Assembly (NCBI GenBank): GCA_034620365.1
Contig: JAQGEQ010000344.1
Span: 124,001-188,000 of the forward strand
Direction: 5' to 3'
Source of the DNA: Pegea sp. RAD2-039
Lineage: Eukaryota; Chordata; Thaliacea; Salpida; Salpidae
DNA: 64,000 nucleotides
Shown here: one piece after another, positions 13,701 through 24,439 of the stretch
Layout of the letters: every line of letters starts with the position of its first letter
Numbering within the stretch: the stretch's first letter is position 1
Translations under genes and position numbers: made by a program
The notes under the pieces: model-generated
The model's database searches: none
The model's input: the letters and a program-made list of their open reading frames with translations, nothing else
What the model was told of the DNA's origin: nothing

Positions 13701-14910
13701 CAGCCCTTCCACTAACCTATATAAAACTCTATCAGCAACCAGTTGATGTTAACTGCCGGTTTTTCACCTGTAAAGTGGTTTTTTGCTGGTATTTCGGTGT
13801 TGATGAAGATGCTACATCAAGAGCAAATCGCACATTCTTCATCAGACTCGATTCAATAATTTCAGGTTGGTACGAAATTGGCCTTTCATCAATTTGGCAT
13901 ATACTTAACTCATCTTTAACAGGAATCAAATTCATCTGAAGATAATTTGAAATCAAAAGATGAAGATTTTGATGAAAAGCAAACATGTTCTAAATGTTGT
14001 AGTTGTCGTTGTTGTTGTAATTGTTGTTGTTCTTGTAGATGATGATCTTGTATTTGTTGTTGTTGCATCTGTTGTTGCATTTGTTGTTGTTGTAGTTGTT
14101 CCTGATGTATTTGTTGCTGCCATTTCTCTGCATCTGTCCTTTGTGAATCTGAAAACTTCAGAAGCAAATTTTTCAAAAAATTTTTAAGATTTAGAAATTT
14201 GTTGAGTTTTACAAATTAAATGATAAAAATTGTAAAAAATCGAACTTTGAATCCATAAAATTGTTGCTGGAAGAAAGGTGATGACTTTTCATCTTTAAAT
14301 TTCTCATTTTCTAAACAAATAATTAAAGTTTAAAAGAAATTTCATCAAAAATTATTATTTTTTGACGATTTAGTGGTTTAGAAAGTTAGAAACCATCATT
14401 GACAAGCTTTTTAGGTCAGTTTAGTGACAAATCAAGGAACTAGATATTTTTAAACTTTAATATTTCATGAAACTTAAAATTTTTTATCAAGTGAAGTCAT
14501 TTATTTAAATCTTAAAGATTTTTGATAAACCTGAATGATGAAAATATTCTGATTCTTCAACATCATCACCTCCCAAATCATCAAATTCTTCATTTTTCAA
14601 TAAATTCTTGATCTACAAAATTACAATTTCAATTACATCATCATAGTGATGAAATGAATCAAAAATTTCATATCAAATATCAAGTTACTAAAAATTTATA
14701 TTTTAAGAAATCATACAAACTCAAGACAAAGTTTAAATTTATCTATGAAAAACTTAATATATAAATTTTATTACAAATCACTGATGGTTTATTTAGCTTT
14801 TATTTTGATTCTTTGTGTAAAAAAATATTTAAACAATAAACCTCAGCATTATAATCTTCATCTTCTTCCTCCACAAGACTTTCTTGCCAAATATCAGACA
14901 TATTCAACAT
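10786..14910 (-). CDS. CEP152: CEP152 / Asterless homologue, centriole duplication scaffold
   Basis: This is a run of small exons with introns of about 50 bp, starting at ATG 14910 (exons 14842-14910, 14531-14612, 14246-14310) and ending with exon 10786-10871. The N-terminus is acidic (SLVEEEDEDYNAEIKNLL), like the PLK4-binding acidic start of CEP152. A glutamine-rich tract follows, then an almost continuous coiled coil. The best landmarks are LEKSSIINRLSKSLQESQKR, closely matching the LEK-IINKLTRSLEESQK stretch of vertebrate CEP152; HDQNKQEAIERL, matching its DHDKQEAVDR; and LQEVKENYLKVCQQLN, matching its VQECYLEVC. Known role: it recruits PLK4 and CPAP to the mother centriole. The protein appears shorter than the roughly 1,700-residue human form, mainly at the C-terminus. 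The acceptor of the Q-rich exon (near 14160) and several middle junctions were not settled. Other long coiled-coil centrosomal proteins are the alternative. Confidence 0.85.
13990..14115 (-). repeat. CAA/CAG (polyglutamine) tract in the CEP152 gene
   Basis: A triplet-rich stretch encodes a run dominated by Gln, with interspersed Met, His and Leu, in the fourth coding exon. On the + strand it reads as GTT/GTA/TTG triplets and opens a valine-rich antisense frame (13960-14187), which is a shadow. The tract lies between the acidic N-terminus and the first coiled coil. Confidence 0.75.
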
Positions 14911-17389
14911 TATTCTCCTGAAATATGAATTTATTTCACAAATTTGAAGATTTTAATACAGAAATTGGTTGATAGAAACTTAAATAATTGATTTAAACTC
15001 ATAAACAAAATATTTGAAAAAAACAATTAGAATTTCTTAAAATATTTAATTTATAAAAAAATATTAAAGTTTTTTTTGTTGTTTTTATATAAAGATTCTG
15101 AACTAAAATCATCTAATTTTTCGTGAAACTTCAGAATTATTGATTCAAAAATAACTCATTAGTTTAAATTAAAAGTAAATAATGAAGCTATTTCAAAAAG
15201 TTTTTTGTTTTTTGAATTTAATTAAAAAGTTAATAAAAAAAATGTTACTTTTAAAATAAAAAATGTAAAACTGTCAATGCCAAATTTGGTAGTTAAACGT
15301 TTATAAATACAATTTCAATACTAGCGCCTAACAGCATCTTACGCAGCCAAGCGTAAAATCAAAAATAAAACCGTTAATACGAAAAATTATACTAAAATGG
15401 TTCAAAACAGAAACACAAATGAATCTTACTTAAAAGTTTTTGCAACAAATTGGTACTTTTAAATAAACTATAAAATAATATCCATCCATTTGCGACTAGC
15501 TAAATCTGGGTCGATTTTTGACTTTTAGAAGAGTTAAGCTTAGTATTAAAGAATATTGGTAAATTATTATTTACTTAATGAATTAAAATGTAATGATCAT
15601 ATTTCTAATATAGCTATCATATTATAACAATAAGTCTATATATAATGACAATAAATAACAATAAATATATACATTAAGAAAATGAAAAAGATGAAATTCC
15701 TGCTGTAAGCCGAGGTAGAAATTATGGAGATCCAGTTGTTGCCCATTCAGCAGGATTCCACTCTCCACGCCAGCTAGGTTATGCAGGAGAACAGAAGGAC
15801 TGATGCAGCTGCGCCCAGCTGGCGTCCCAGGAGCTGTCAGAACGACACTGAGCACAGTGACAAACTGCCTACGGGGCTCCAACTCCGGCTTTAAATTCGG
15901 AGCTTTGCATCTCCTAAGAGTGATGCCATTAACCAGACTGGCAAGACCCTTCTACCCACTTCTTTTACTTTTCCTTTTCGCGATTATGTGTCCGCCTGGG
16001 ACTTCTGCATGTAAATGCTTATTTTACCTATTAAAGAAAAACAAATTACATTAAACTTTTACGTAGTAAATTGCAACATTAGAAGCTAAGGTGTATACTT
16101 TTCTGTATTCTTAAATTTTGGACAAAGTTTTTATTATATTAAGCTATTGTTTAAAAACGATGTGAATAGTTTTAACACAATTACGGTAAAGTTTAAAAAT
16201 AATTTATTACTTTTTTGCACTTAAAGTGAATTTTCTATTTTTGTAACTTAAAAGAAACACAAATTTTATAGAATTTTTCTTTATTCTTGTTAGTATTATC
16301 ACAAATTTGATAAATATTTTTGTCGAAATGAATTTATTACCAAAAAATTCCTATGCCTAAGGATAAATTGTCTTTTGCGAATTGTGGCACACAAGCTATT
16401 CTTAAGTAAATTCTTCAATAAAGTAACAGCTTTTTAATGTTTGCTTATCAAAATGTATATGTTTTTAGTATCATGCCTAAGCAAAATTATGATATTTTCA
16501 GTAGTAACTTTTTGCTTTTATGTTTATTACTTGTATTAGATTATAGCAGCTGCTGTAATTGAATCAATAATGCTTTTGTTTGGATAGCACTAAAAATCAA
16601 AGAATATAAAATAAAAGCAAACATTTGATTACATTTTTAACATAACAAAAACTTTTTTGAAGTTACCTGATTGTGAAAATGTATAAATTTTTTGAAAGTT
16701 GAATAATGCATGATAAATATTCATTATTTGATACAAATATTTTTATTTAGTCTGATTATATATGATGTTTATTTTCATAATTTTTATTTAAATAATATTA
16801 ATCGTTTGATCATAATATTCTTGATGTTATGTTTTGTAATATTTTCATAATTTGTTTCAAATACAATTGTTTGTTACTTTCTTTATATTTCTTAACATGA
16901 ATAAATAATGAAACTGTTTTTATTTAATATTTTAATTTAAGATAAAATTTTCACTTAACATAAGAGGTTTACTTTTTTCAGTATAAATATATTCTTATAA
17001 TTAAAGAATTATTATATAAATATGTTTTTATTTTGAATATTGCTAAGCTTTTAAATATTATTTAATTATTATCATTAATTATTAATTATTAAACTTTCTA
17101 AAAACTGTTATATAATATTGTTATATACTTTTATATAATATTTTTGCCTTTATAAATTCTTCAATATTTTTTCTTATACTTTCTCTGTAATCTTATCTTA
17201 TTTATATTTTCGTTTTTTAATAGTCTACTTTGAATTGAAATATATTTATTATATGTGAATGATTCAAAAATAATTATAGATTAGAAAATATAATGAAAAT
17301 ATTTTAGTTAAAAATGATATAAAAATATAAATTAATTAGAAAAATTTTTTAGTATTCAGATTGAATTAGTTTTTATTAGTAGCTTTAAA
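14911..17389. other. Divergent intergenic region between CEP152 and SLX9
   Basis: About 2.5 kb between divergently transcribed genes must hold both promoters. Most of it is AT-rich with no coding signal. The exception is the GC-rich island at about 15690-16015, listed separately. No clear TATA box or TGACGTCA cluster marks either start. Confidence 0.6.
15690..16015. other. Isolated GC-rich island of unknown nature
   Basis: About 325 bases have balanced base composition and are sharply bounded by very AT-rich DNA. They open frames on both strands (15622-15882 -, 15803-16054 +) without recognisable protein motifs. There is no TGACGTCA, so the island differs from the other GC-rich blocks. A small hairpin, CTCCG with CGGAG around ten bases, sits near 15880-15900, and CAGCTG/CCAGCTGG words recur nearby. 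Possibilities are a relic of a transposable element, a structured non-coding RNA, or a captured foreign fragment. None is supported by a diagnostic motif: no tRNA boxes, no reverse transcriptase, no target-site duplication was found. Confidence 0.35.
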
Positions 17390-17968
17390 ATGCCAAAAGT
17401 GAAAGAAACCAAAAACCGTCACCATTTCAAATCTTCTATCTCATCTGTAGATAGTTTAAAAGAGAAAAATAGAGCTGGTCTAGTTAACTTTACTACAACT
17501 CCGTTAAAAGTGGATTTTAATTTCAATAATCCATTTGGAAATATTCGTATTGATCCAACTGAGTTGCTAAAACAAGCTATTCAATATAAGAAGTTACCAG
17601 AAGAAGAAGAAGTACATGAAGAGAAGGTTATTCCGGAAGAAAAAGGTTTTCTGAACAAGAAACAAAGACGGCTACAAAAACGTAAAGATTTGATTAAAAA
17701 GTTGAAGAATCAGCATGTTGAAAAAGAGAAAGTGAAGAAAACTAAAAAGCCACTTGAATCTTTAAAAAATAGTTTTGAAGATGTAATTGCGAGTTTAAAT
17801 CCAATTGAATCTCCAATGAAAACAGATGTGATACCGAAAGTTCAGAATAAATTAATATTTGATCCTTTAAAGTTGAGGAATATTCCCAAATCACTGAGGA
17901 AGAAGCAACATCAAGCAAATTTTGATGATATTTTGTCATTTCGAAAATCTTTAAAGAAAAATAAATAA
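17390..17968 (+). CDS. SLX9: SLX9 / FAM207A-family ribosome biogenesis protein
   Basis: This is a single-exon gene of 192 codons. The protein is highly basic and has the layout of the SLX9 family: a low-complexity N-terminus, then a Lys/Arg-rich segment FLNKKQRRLQKRKDLIKKLK (about residues 83-102), the central PLESLKNSFEDVIASL, and the C-terminal block IPKSLRKKQHQANFDDIL ending in basic residues. Family members act in the nucleolus in maturation and export of pre-40S ribosomal subunits. The start at 17390 is the only in-frame ATG before the conserved part. An AATAAA overlaps the stop region. The next gene starts only 85 bases downstream on the same strand, so the two could share transcription. 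The short, compositionally biased sequence keeps the call below certainty. Confidence 0.85.
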   Translation: MPKVKETKNRHHFKSSISSVDSLKEKNRAGLVNFTTTPLKVDFNFNNPFGNIRIDPTELLKQAIQYKKLPEEEEVHEEKVIPEEKGFLNKKQRRLQKRKDLIKKLKNQHVEKEKVKKTKKPLESLKNSFEDVIASLNPIESPMKTDVIPKVQNKLIFDPLKLRNIPKSLRKKQHQANFDDILSFRKSLKKNK

Positions 17969-18053
17969 AAATATTTAAAACTTTCAATGATTTCTTTTCT
18001 TATCAGATATTTTAATTTTTATGATGTTTAAATTTTAATTAATTGTTTTAAAA

Positions 18054-21000
18054 ATGAGCTGGTTTAAGAAGTTCAAAAGGACCCCCAACAACCAATCAAC
18101 TGATAATAAATCTGATGTTTGTGAAGTCTCTTTAACCAACATTTGTAAAGAAGCATTCAAATCTCATTGGAGACAGGTAATTAGATTTAGTTTAACTTGA
18201 AAATAGAGTTTAATTTATTCATGAAAAATCGGTTCTTTTTTCAATGACTGACTTGTAATTTATGAAAGTTTTATTTATTATAAAATTATTTGATGAATTC
18301 ATCACTAAAAAGAAATTTTGATAAATAATCATGACAAGAAAACGTGTTTTTGCTTCAATAAATCTTTTCAAGTCATATTTTTGTTTATATTAAGCATCAA
18401 TTTTGTTATTTTCATTTATATAACTTCCTTTTGATGAAAAATATATTTAGTTTGAGATATTTATTCAAAAATAAATTGGTTTTATCAACTTGGCGTTGTT
18501 CCAATGTAATTATTCTTCTTAATTACATGCAGCTGTTAGAAGTTTTAACAGAATATGATTCTGAGATATCTAATGGACAAAACAAAGAGAAAATTACTGA
18601 ACATATCAACATTGTGAAGAACTTGTTAGAAAGTATGGTATGTTTGCTAGTTGAAGAACAAACTCAAGGTTGGTGGAGAAAGTTGTTTACATGAAACCAT
18701 GAATAATTCAAATCTACTTAAATTTTAATCCAAAAGTTGTACCTTTTATCTAACTACAAATGTTTTTTAGGTGAGATATTAGGATCTGTATTAGAATATG
18801 CAATTACTGAAGAAATATTCAACAAGTTGTATGAATGGTGTGCTAGCTTATATCATGATCAAACTTTTTTAGTTTTTCTAGTAAGTTCTTCTCAACAATA
18901 ATCATCATTTGATCGACATATGACTTTCAGTTGAAAATGTATGAAGTATTAATCAGTCAAGCACAAAATTCACTTCTTCATCACAAGCAAGTCATCGTAC
19001 CTCTTACTAAACTATTATCATTACCATCAGACAGGTTCGCGTTTATTAATCGTTACTATCTGACGTCACGACCACTTCTATTTGACAGTGATGAGACTGA
19101 CAGTCATCGCGTAATGGTTCTGAATCTCCTCTGTGTCTGGATGAAGCGAGATCCAACTCTTTTAGATGTCTTCTTTCATCCACAAAATGAAACTTTTCAA
19201 ATCTTCACAAGTCTCACTAACTACATTCACCGGTAAATCCCCTTTCTCATTTGCATAATCTTTAAACTTGTCTCAGTGAAGGAACAGTTGGACAACAAGC
19301 GCGCGATGCCCTGTTGCTATGCATCTCGTTGTCATGTAACAACGAGGTAGTTGCTGACTTCATCACTAGACATTCTAATTTTGCACCGGTCAGTAGCCAC
19401 ACTGAAACGATGACGTCATTCAATCGCGTCTTGTAGGTACTAGCGATTGGTTTAAGTGGATTGTATTCAACTCTACCTCGTCATATTGACATCCAATCAG
19501 ATGAATGGCATTGTTTGCAGAAAAGTGATTGGGCGAAAGTTCCTGAACTCACCAATTTCATGAACTCGTTCGAATTTTGTAACTCCGTTGTCGAGGTGAT
19601 GATGACGTAATTGATGACGTAGTTGATGACGTTTTTCTTGAAGGTGTGTCATCCATCAATAGCAGATCAATTAGTCGATTTTATTGAGCATGGTTTTCTA
19701 GTTGGAGTTTTCGGACCTTCTTTACATAAAGTTTGTTGCAAAATATTTCATTTCAACAAAAGTATATCTTGTTGTTGTTGTATGCTTGTAGTTATATGCT
19801 TGTTGTTGCTGTATGCTTGTAGTTATATGCTTGTTGTTGTATGCTTGTTGTATACTTGTAGTTATATGCTTGTTGTTGCTGTATGCTTGTAGTTATATGC
19901 TTGTTGTTGCTGTATACTTGTTGTTGTATGCTTGTTGTTGTATGCTTGTTGTTGTATGCTTGTTGTTGTATGCTTGTTGCTGTATGCTTGTTGTTATATG
20001 CTTGTTGTTGTATGCTTGTTGCTGTATGCTTGTTATATGCTTGTTGTTATATGCTTGTTGTTGCTTACTTGTTGTTGCTGTATGCTTGTAGTTATATGCT
20101 TGTTGTTGTATGCTTGTTGCTGTATGCTTGTTGTTATATGCTTGTTGTTGTATGCTTGTTGCTGTATGCTTGTTATATGCTTGTTGTTATATGCTTGTTG
20201 TATACTTGTAGTTATATCCTTGTTATTGTGTGCTTGTTATATACTTGTAGCTTTATCCTTGTAGTTATACGCTTGTAGTGAAACTAACAAGATAAATATT
20301 TGTTATTTGCGGTAGAAACATGAATTAAATGAAGTAAGTGGAAAACGATTTTGTAATTTCTACTGATTCTCAAATTACAAATCAACTCAAAAATAATTCT
20401 CATAATTAGCAATCAATCACAAATCGATGTTTTGACACGATGACGTCATCAACTAATGACATCATCACTTGTACAGACATCTGTGAGTGAAGTGATTGTG
20501 ACAACAGCATATTTGAATCTATTTCTTCAATCAGCGACATCTGACAAATTACTTAAATGTTTCATCAAATTTCTTCTTACACATTGTCATGACAACGCTC
20601 TTATCATCAACACTCTTATCCAAAGGATCAACAGCTCCAACAGAGTATGTCTTCCTCATCATCTTTATCTTAATCTTCATTCTCATCTTCCACAGCTTTC
20701 ACTTGTGTCTCTATCTCTTGTCCGAACTCTCATCAATCTCAATTGTGAAGACCTTATGCTACAATTGATTTTTAGGTAAATAAAGTCGCGTTTACGATCG
20801 CGCTGATGACGTAATTGATGACGTAGATACTTGATGCCTTGTAATCACGTGTTAGCGAGTCAGAAGAAGGCAATCTCAGATGTTGATCTTCACAACTCGT
20901 CTGCACAACGATTTCTTGCTCTGACTCCAATTTCATCTTTGAAAAATCACAATGAAGACTTGACTCGACCCCTTGTCAAAGAAACGGTGAAAAAAAAGTT

Positions 21001-23548
21001 TATAAAATTATCAAATAATTATCAAATAATCATCAAATAATCATCAAATAATTATCGAATAATTATCAGATTCACGAAGAATCTTCCATGCCGACAGCAC
21101 CCGACCTCGTGATGACGTCACAAGCAGCGGAAAGTAGTTACGTCATCAACGAAGATCTTTCAGTGACTATAGACATGCACGCGTCATCTACAGACAACCC
21201 AGGTTATGACGTCATCACAAACATTCATGACATCACTCAACTCGACAAATTATAGAAAAAAGCAACGATGACGTCATCAACGACCCGATGACGATGGCAG
21301 AGTTTGGAAGTGATCTTAATTCGCGTCTTCAACTCACCACTAGCTACATGGATTATTTAGAAGACGCGCGAACCTCCATACGTCATTGTCGCGATGCTTG
21401 CGTCACGTGGTCTGCTCGTTACGATGGCAACGATGATGTTGTACTTGATGACATAGCAACTGGTTGGTGTTTAATGCGGTGATGACGTCATTTGTTGATC
21501 AATGTGACGTAGGCAGCTGGCAAGAGACTCGTATGACGGATGATGATGACGTCATCAGTTCTGCGTTGACGGTGACGCAGCAAACATTGAAGTTGACGAA
21601 ATTGGCTTTTCAACAAAATGACGTCAAAAGTGAAAGTCAGTGATGCGTGACGAATAAGAAAATTAAAATTCAGACGGATTTGTAGATTTCAAAGATGAAA
21701 AATCCCCGAATCTTCCCGAGGATCCGAAATCCCCGAATCTTCCTGAAGATCCGAAATCCCCGAATATTCCTGAAGATCCAAAATCCCAAAATCTTCCCGA
21801 GGATCCAAAATCCCCGAATCTTCCTGAAGATCTGAAATCCCCGAATCTTCCCGAGGATCCGAAATCCCCGAATCTTCCTAAAGATCCGAAATCCCCGAAT
21901 CTTCCTGAAGATCCGAAATCCCCGAATCTTCCTGAAGGTCCGAAATCCCCAAATCTTCCTAAAGATCCGAAATCCCCAAATCTTCCTAAAGATCCGAAAT
22001 CCCCGAATCTTCCCGAGGATCCGAAATCCCCGAATCTTCCTAAAGATCCGAAATCCCCGAATCTTCCTGAAGATCCGAAATCCCCGAATCTTCCTGAAGG
22101 TCCGAAATCCCCAAATCTTCCTAAAGATCCGAAATCCCCAAATCTTCCTAAAGATCCGAAATCCCCGAATCTTCCCGAGGATCCGAAATCCCCGAATCTT
22201 CCTAAAGATCCGAAATCCCCGAATCTTCCCGAGGATCCGAAATCCCCGAATCTTCCCGAGGATCCAAGATCCCCGAATCTTCCTCCTGAAGTCTCTAAGG
22301 ACCCCACAACAGCTTCGAGCGTCGATGAATTCTTTCGAAGTCTCATGGAAATTGTACCGAAGTTTCAAGAACGATCCGAAGAAGAATGTGAGGTAAGCGC
22401 GAGAAGCTGTGACGTCATCATCATAGAATCATAACTCGTTTACAGGATTCCATTGAAACCGTAGCTATGACGTCATCAGACGATCAAGTAAGTCGCTATT
22501 ATCCTAATGACGTCATTACTCATCTACATCACTTTCACAGACTATCTCCAGTAGCGACGATGACGTCATCACTTCTCGCAACACCAGGTATGATGACATC
22601 ATCACATCACCTCAATGACGTCATCACTTATTCACAAACAGCTTTGACGACTATGACGCCATCTCAGTGACGTCATCATCTTTTTATGACTACAAACCAA
22701 GTGACGTCACAGAAGATGAAGGCGAGATTTGGATTGAACCCGTCAAAATGCGCGCGATGCCTTTTACAGGTGCCCCATTTGAATCAAACAAAACCCTCCC
22801 CATAAACCGCGATTCATCGATAGGTCCTCTGATGGTGACTCTTTTCGGTAAACTTGATCACATGATCACAAACTCGTTGTACGAGAACCTCCTTCTTACT
22901 GACGTCATCACTCGCATCGCGATCTACCCGCATCCTCTCACACGATCTTTCCTCTTAAATACTCGGATGGTTTTTCATCCTTCGGTTCGATCTCTCTATC
23001 AGGTTTGTCATCATCGCTGTGATGACGTCATCATTACGTCATCGCTCCTAGGTGCTGACAAATGTCCGGAATAAGTTGATGACGTCATTAAGCGCTGTCA
23101 GCGACGCGCATTTACTGATTGCTCGCGCGCACAAGTATCTGTTGGCTCGTGGTGATGTCATGACGATGACGTCACATCCGATCGCGTGTCGTCCAATGCC
23201 TGTGCCGAAAGGTAAAGAATGCAGTGAGGTGTGACGCGTGTGTTGATGACGTCATTTGTTGTTGTAGTGAAAACGCGAATGCGCCAGCTGCTGATGCGGA
23301 AGAAAAGATCGAATGTGGACGAATCAGTGAAGGTAATCTCGCGGCGATGACGTCATCATTTGACGATTTGTTGTCGATAGAAATCTGGAGTAAACTCGAC
23401 TTTTTATGTGAAGCAATCTACATCGGAAGTTGATGATGACGTAACGCGCGAAGCGATGACGAAAAACGCGATTTACGCTTCAATAATTTTCGAAGAATTT
23501 CTTAAAGAACTTGCAGCCGTGTCACAAGAACATGCAGTTGCTCTTTGA
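18054..23548 (+). CDS. FHIP1: FHIP1 (FAM160A) homologue, FTS-Hook-FHIP complex subunit
   Basis: Twenty-one exons join in phase to 1133 codons: 18054-18176, 18533-18668, 18771-18880, 18931-19232, 19277-19388, 19437-19595, 19644-19730, 20477-20644, 20696-20775, 20827-20986, 21070-21202, 21256-21462, 21513-21629, 21674-22392, 22446-22487, 22541-22587, 22642-22769, 22824-23002, 23052-23211, 23268-23332 and 23381-23548. Family hallmarks are the start MSWFKKF, LLHHKQVIVPL, GQQARDALLLCISLS, WHCLQKSDWAKVPEL, SLSLVRTLINLNCEDLMLQL followed by YLMPCNHVLASQK, and a C-terminus with FEEFLKEL. Known role: with Hook and FTS it couples early endosomes to dynein. Human paralogues have about 970-1040 residues; the extra length here is a nine-residue repeat array in exon 14. 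Exon 20/21 boundaries are the least certain. Many introns and exons contain TGACGTCA. Confidence 0.95.
19765..20280 (+). repeat. Minisatellite in FHIP1 intron 7 (unit about TATGCTTGTTGTTG)
   Basis: About 515 bases consist of imperfect tandem copies of a 12-15-bp unit built from TATGCTTG plus TTGTTG, TAGTTA or TTGCTG. It fills most of the intron 19731-20476, by far the longest intron late in this gene. Several overlapping frames of Leu/Tyr/Cys/Val repeats open across it but are artefacts: the exons on either side splice over it in phase and match FHIP1 without a gap. Confidence 0.9.
21700..22285 (+). repeat. In-frame 27-bp coding minisatellite in FHIP1 exon 14
   Basis: About 21-22 tandem copies of a 27-bp unit encode the nonapeptide PEDPKSPNL, with variants PKDP, PEGP, SPNI and SQNL. 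The frame enters from exon 13 through FVDFKDEKSPNL and leaves through SVDEFFRSLMEIVPKF, both part of the real protein. A higher-order period of 162 bp (six units) is visible: the same ordered set of variants starts near 21849, 22011 and, partly, 22173. The antisense strand is also open through the array, which is incidental. Confidence 0.92.
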
Positions 23549-24439
23549 CCTTTTGACCCCTTCGCGATGCTTCTACTAACCATTCTTCTTTCTAATTTAT
23601 TCTTTTTGCCTTTACTGAGTCACCGGTAGTGCCCTCAAGTCCCTCCTGGGGCACCTTGGGGCCTTCACCTAGCAACGCCTTCTGCTTCTATGCATTTGTT
23701 TGTCGTCGGCTAATAAACGACTTGCCAAAAGATCTGTCTTCATCCGGAAGTTAGTGACGTCACTACCGCTTCCTTTCATAGATCTTCATCAAAGGTGATG
23801 ACGTATTTAGCTACAGTGACGTCATCAGCGAAAGAGTTGGTGCAGAATTATGTAAATAGATCAGAGAGGTAATCAGGGAGCCTGAAACTTGATCTGGGAG
23901 CTTGAAACTTGATCTTGGGAGCCTGAAACTTGATGTTGGGAGCCTGAAACTTGATCTTGGGAGCCTGAAACTTGATCTTGGGAGCCTGTAACTTGATCTT
24001 GGGAGCCTGTAACTTGATCAGGGAGCCTGAAACTTGATCTTGGGAGCCTGAAACTTGATCAGGGAGCCGATCTCAAAAACTTCCGAATCTTACAAATTTG
24101 TAGAAACTTCAATTACTTCACAGTCTGCTACAAACATCTGTTGCTACAGCAACACACTTCGCGTCTATCTATCGCTTCACTAAATTATTTAAAATTCTCG
24201 TGTAAGAAGCAAGCGAGTCCTCAGCACAGGGGTTAGAGGAGGGTTCCTTCAACCACCAGATACTTTCTCAATTCAAATCGAAGCTACTACGACAAGCTTC
24301 AAACACACATCATGTTCAATTTTCTAAAAAAGTTTATTTCGGCAAAAAAGCGGCGCGCGACAAACACGTGACCGGAAGTGGTCCAATCTCATCAAATGTT
24401 GAAATCTCGAAAGAGCCGGAAGCGGCTCATTTGCATATT
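23549..24439. other. Convergent 3' region between FHIP1 and the Fat-type cadherin
   Basis: This region contains the 3' UTRs of two genes that run towards each other. On the + strand AATAAA occurs near 23711. A GTGCCC...GGGCAC stem-loop with a GC-rich loop lies near 23630-23655. TGACGTCA motifs continue to about 23820, and a 21-22-bp tandem repeat occupies 23877-24072. No further coding sequence is seen. Confidence 0.6.
23877..24072 (+). repeat. Tandem repeat, unit about GGGAGCCTGAAACTTGATCT
   Basis: About nine imperfect copies of a 20-22-bp unit lie in the 3' flank of FHIP1. Copies differ by CTTG/CAGG at the end of the unit and by AAA/TAA inside it. The array is non-coding and lies between the two convergent stops. 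Confidence 0.85.

Noticed and set aside
13960-14187. Valine-rich + strand frame
   Set aside because: It is the reverse complement of the CEP152 polyglutamine tract.
19623-20278. Overlapping + strand frames of Leu/Tyr/Cys/Val repeats
   Set aside because: They run through the intronic minisatellite. The exons 19644-19730 and 20477-20644 splice over it in phase and match FHIP1 without a gap.
19765-20280. CRISPR-like regular repeats (also at 21700-22285 and 24780-25300)
   Set aside because: The units abut directly with no unique spacers, and the genome is eukaryotic; these are minisatellites.
21663-22368. Two long minus-strand frames (227 and 232 codons) of Gly/Phe/Arg-rich repeats
   Set aside because: They are antisense shadows of the 27-bp coding array in FHIP1; the + strand frame is joined in phase to conserved FHIP1 sequence on both sides.
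23224-23433. Alternative FHIP1 reading through DDVICCCSENANAP
   Set aside because: The donor at 23211/23212 and exons 23268-23332 and 23381-23548 give a continuous frame to the conserved C-terminus without an extra intron; the alternative needs a further junction.
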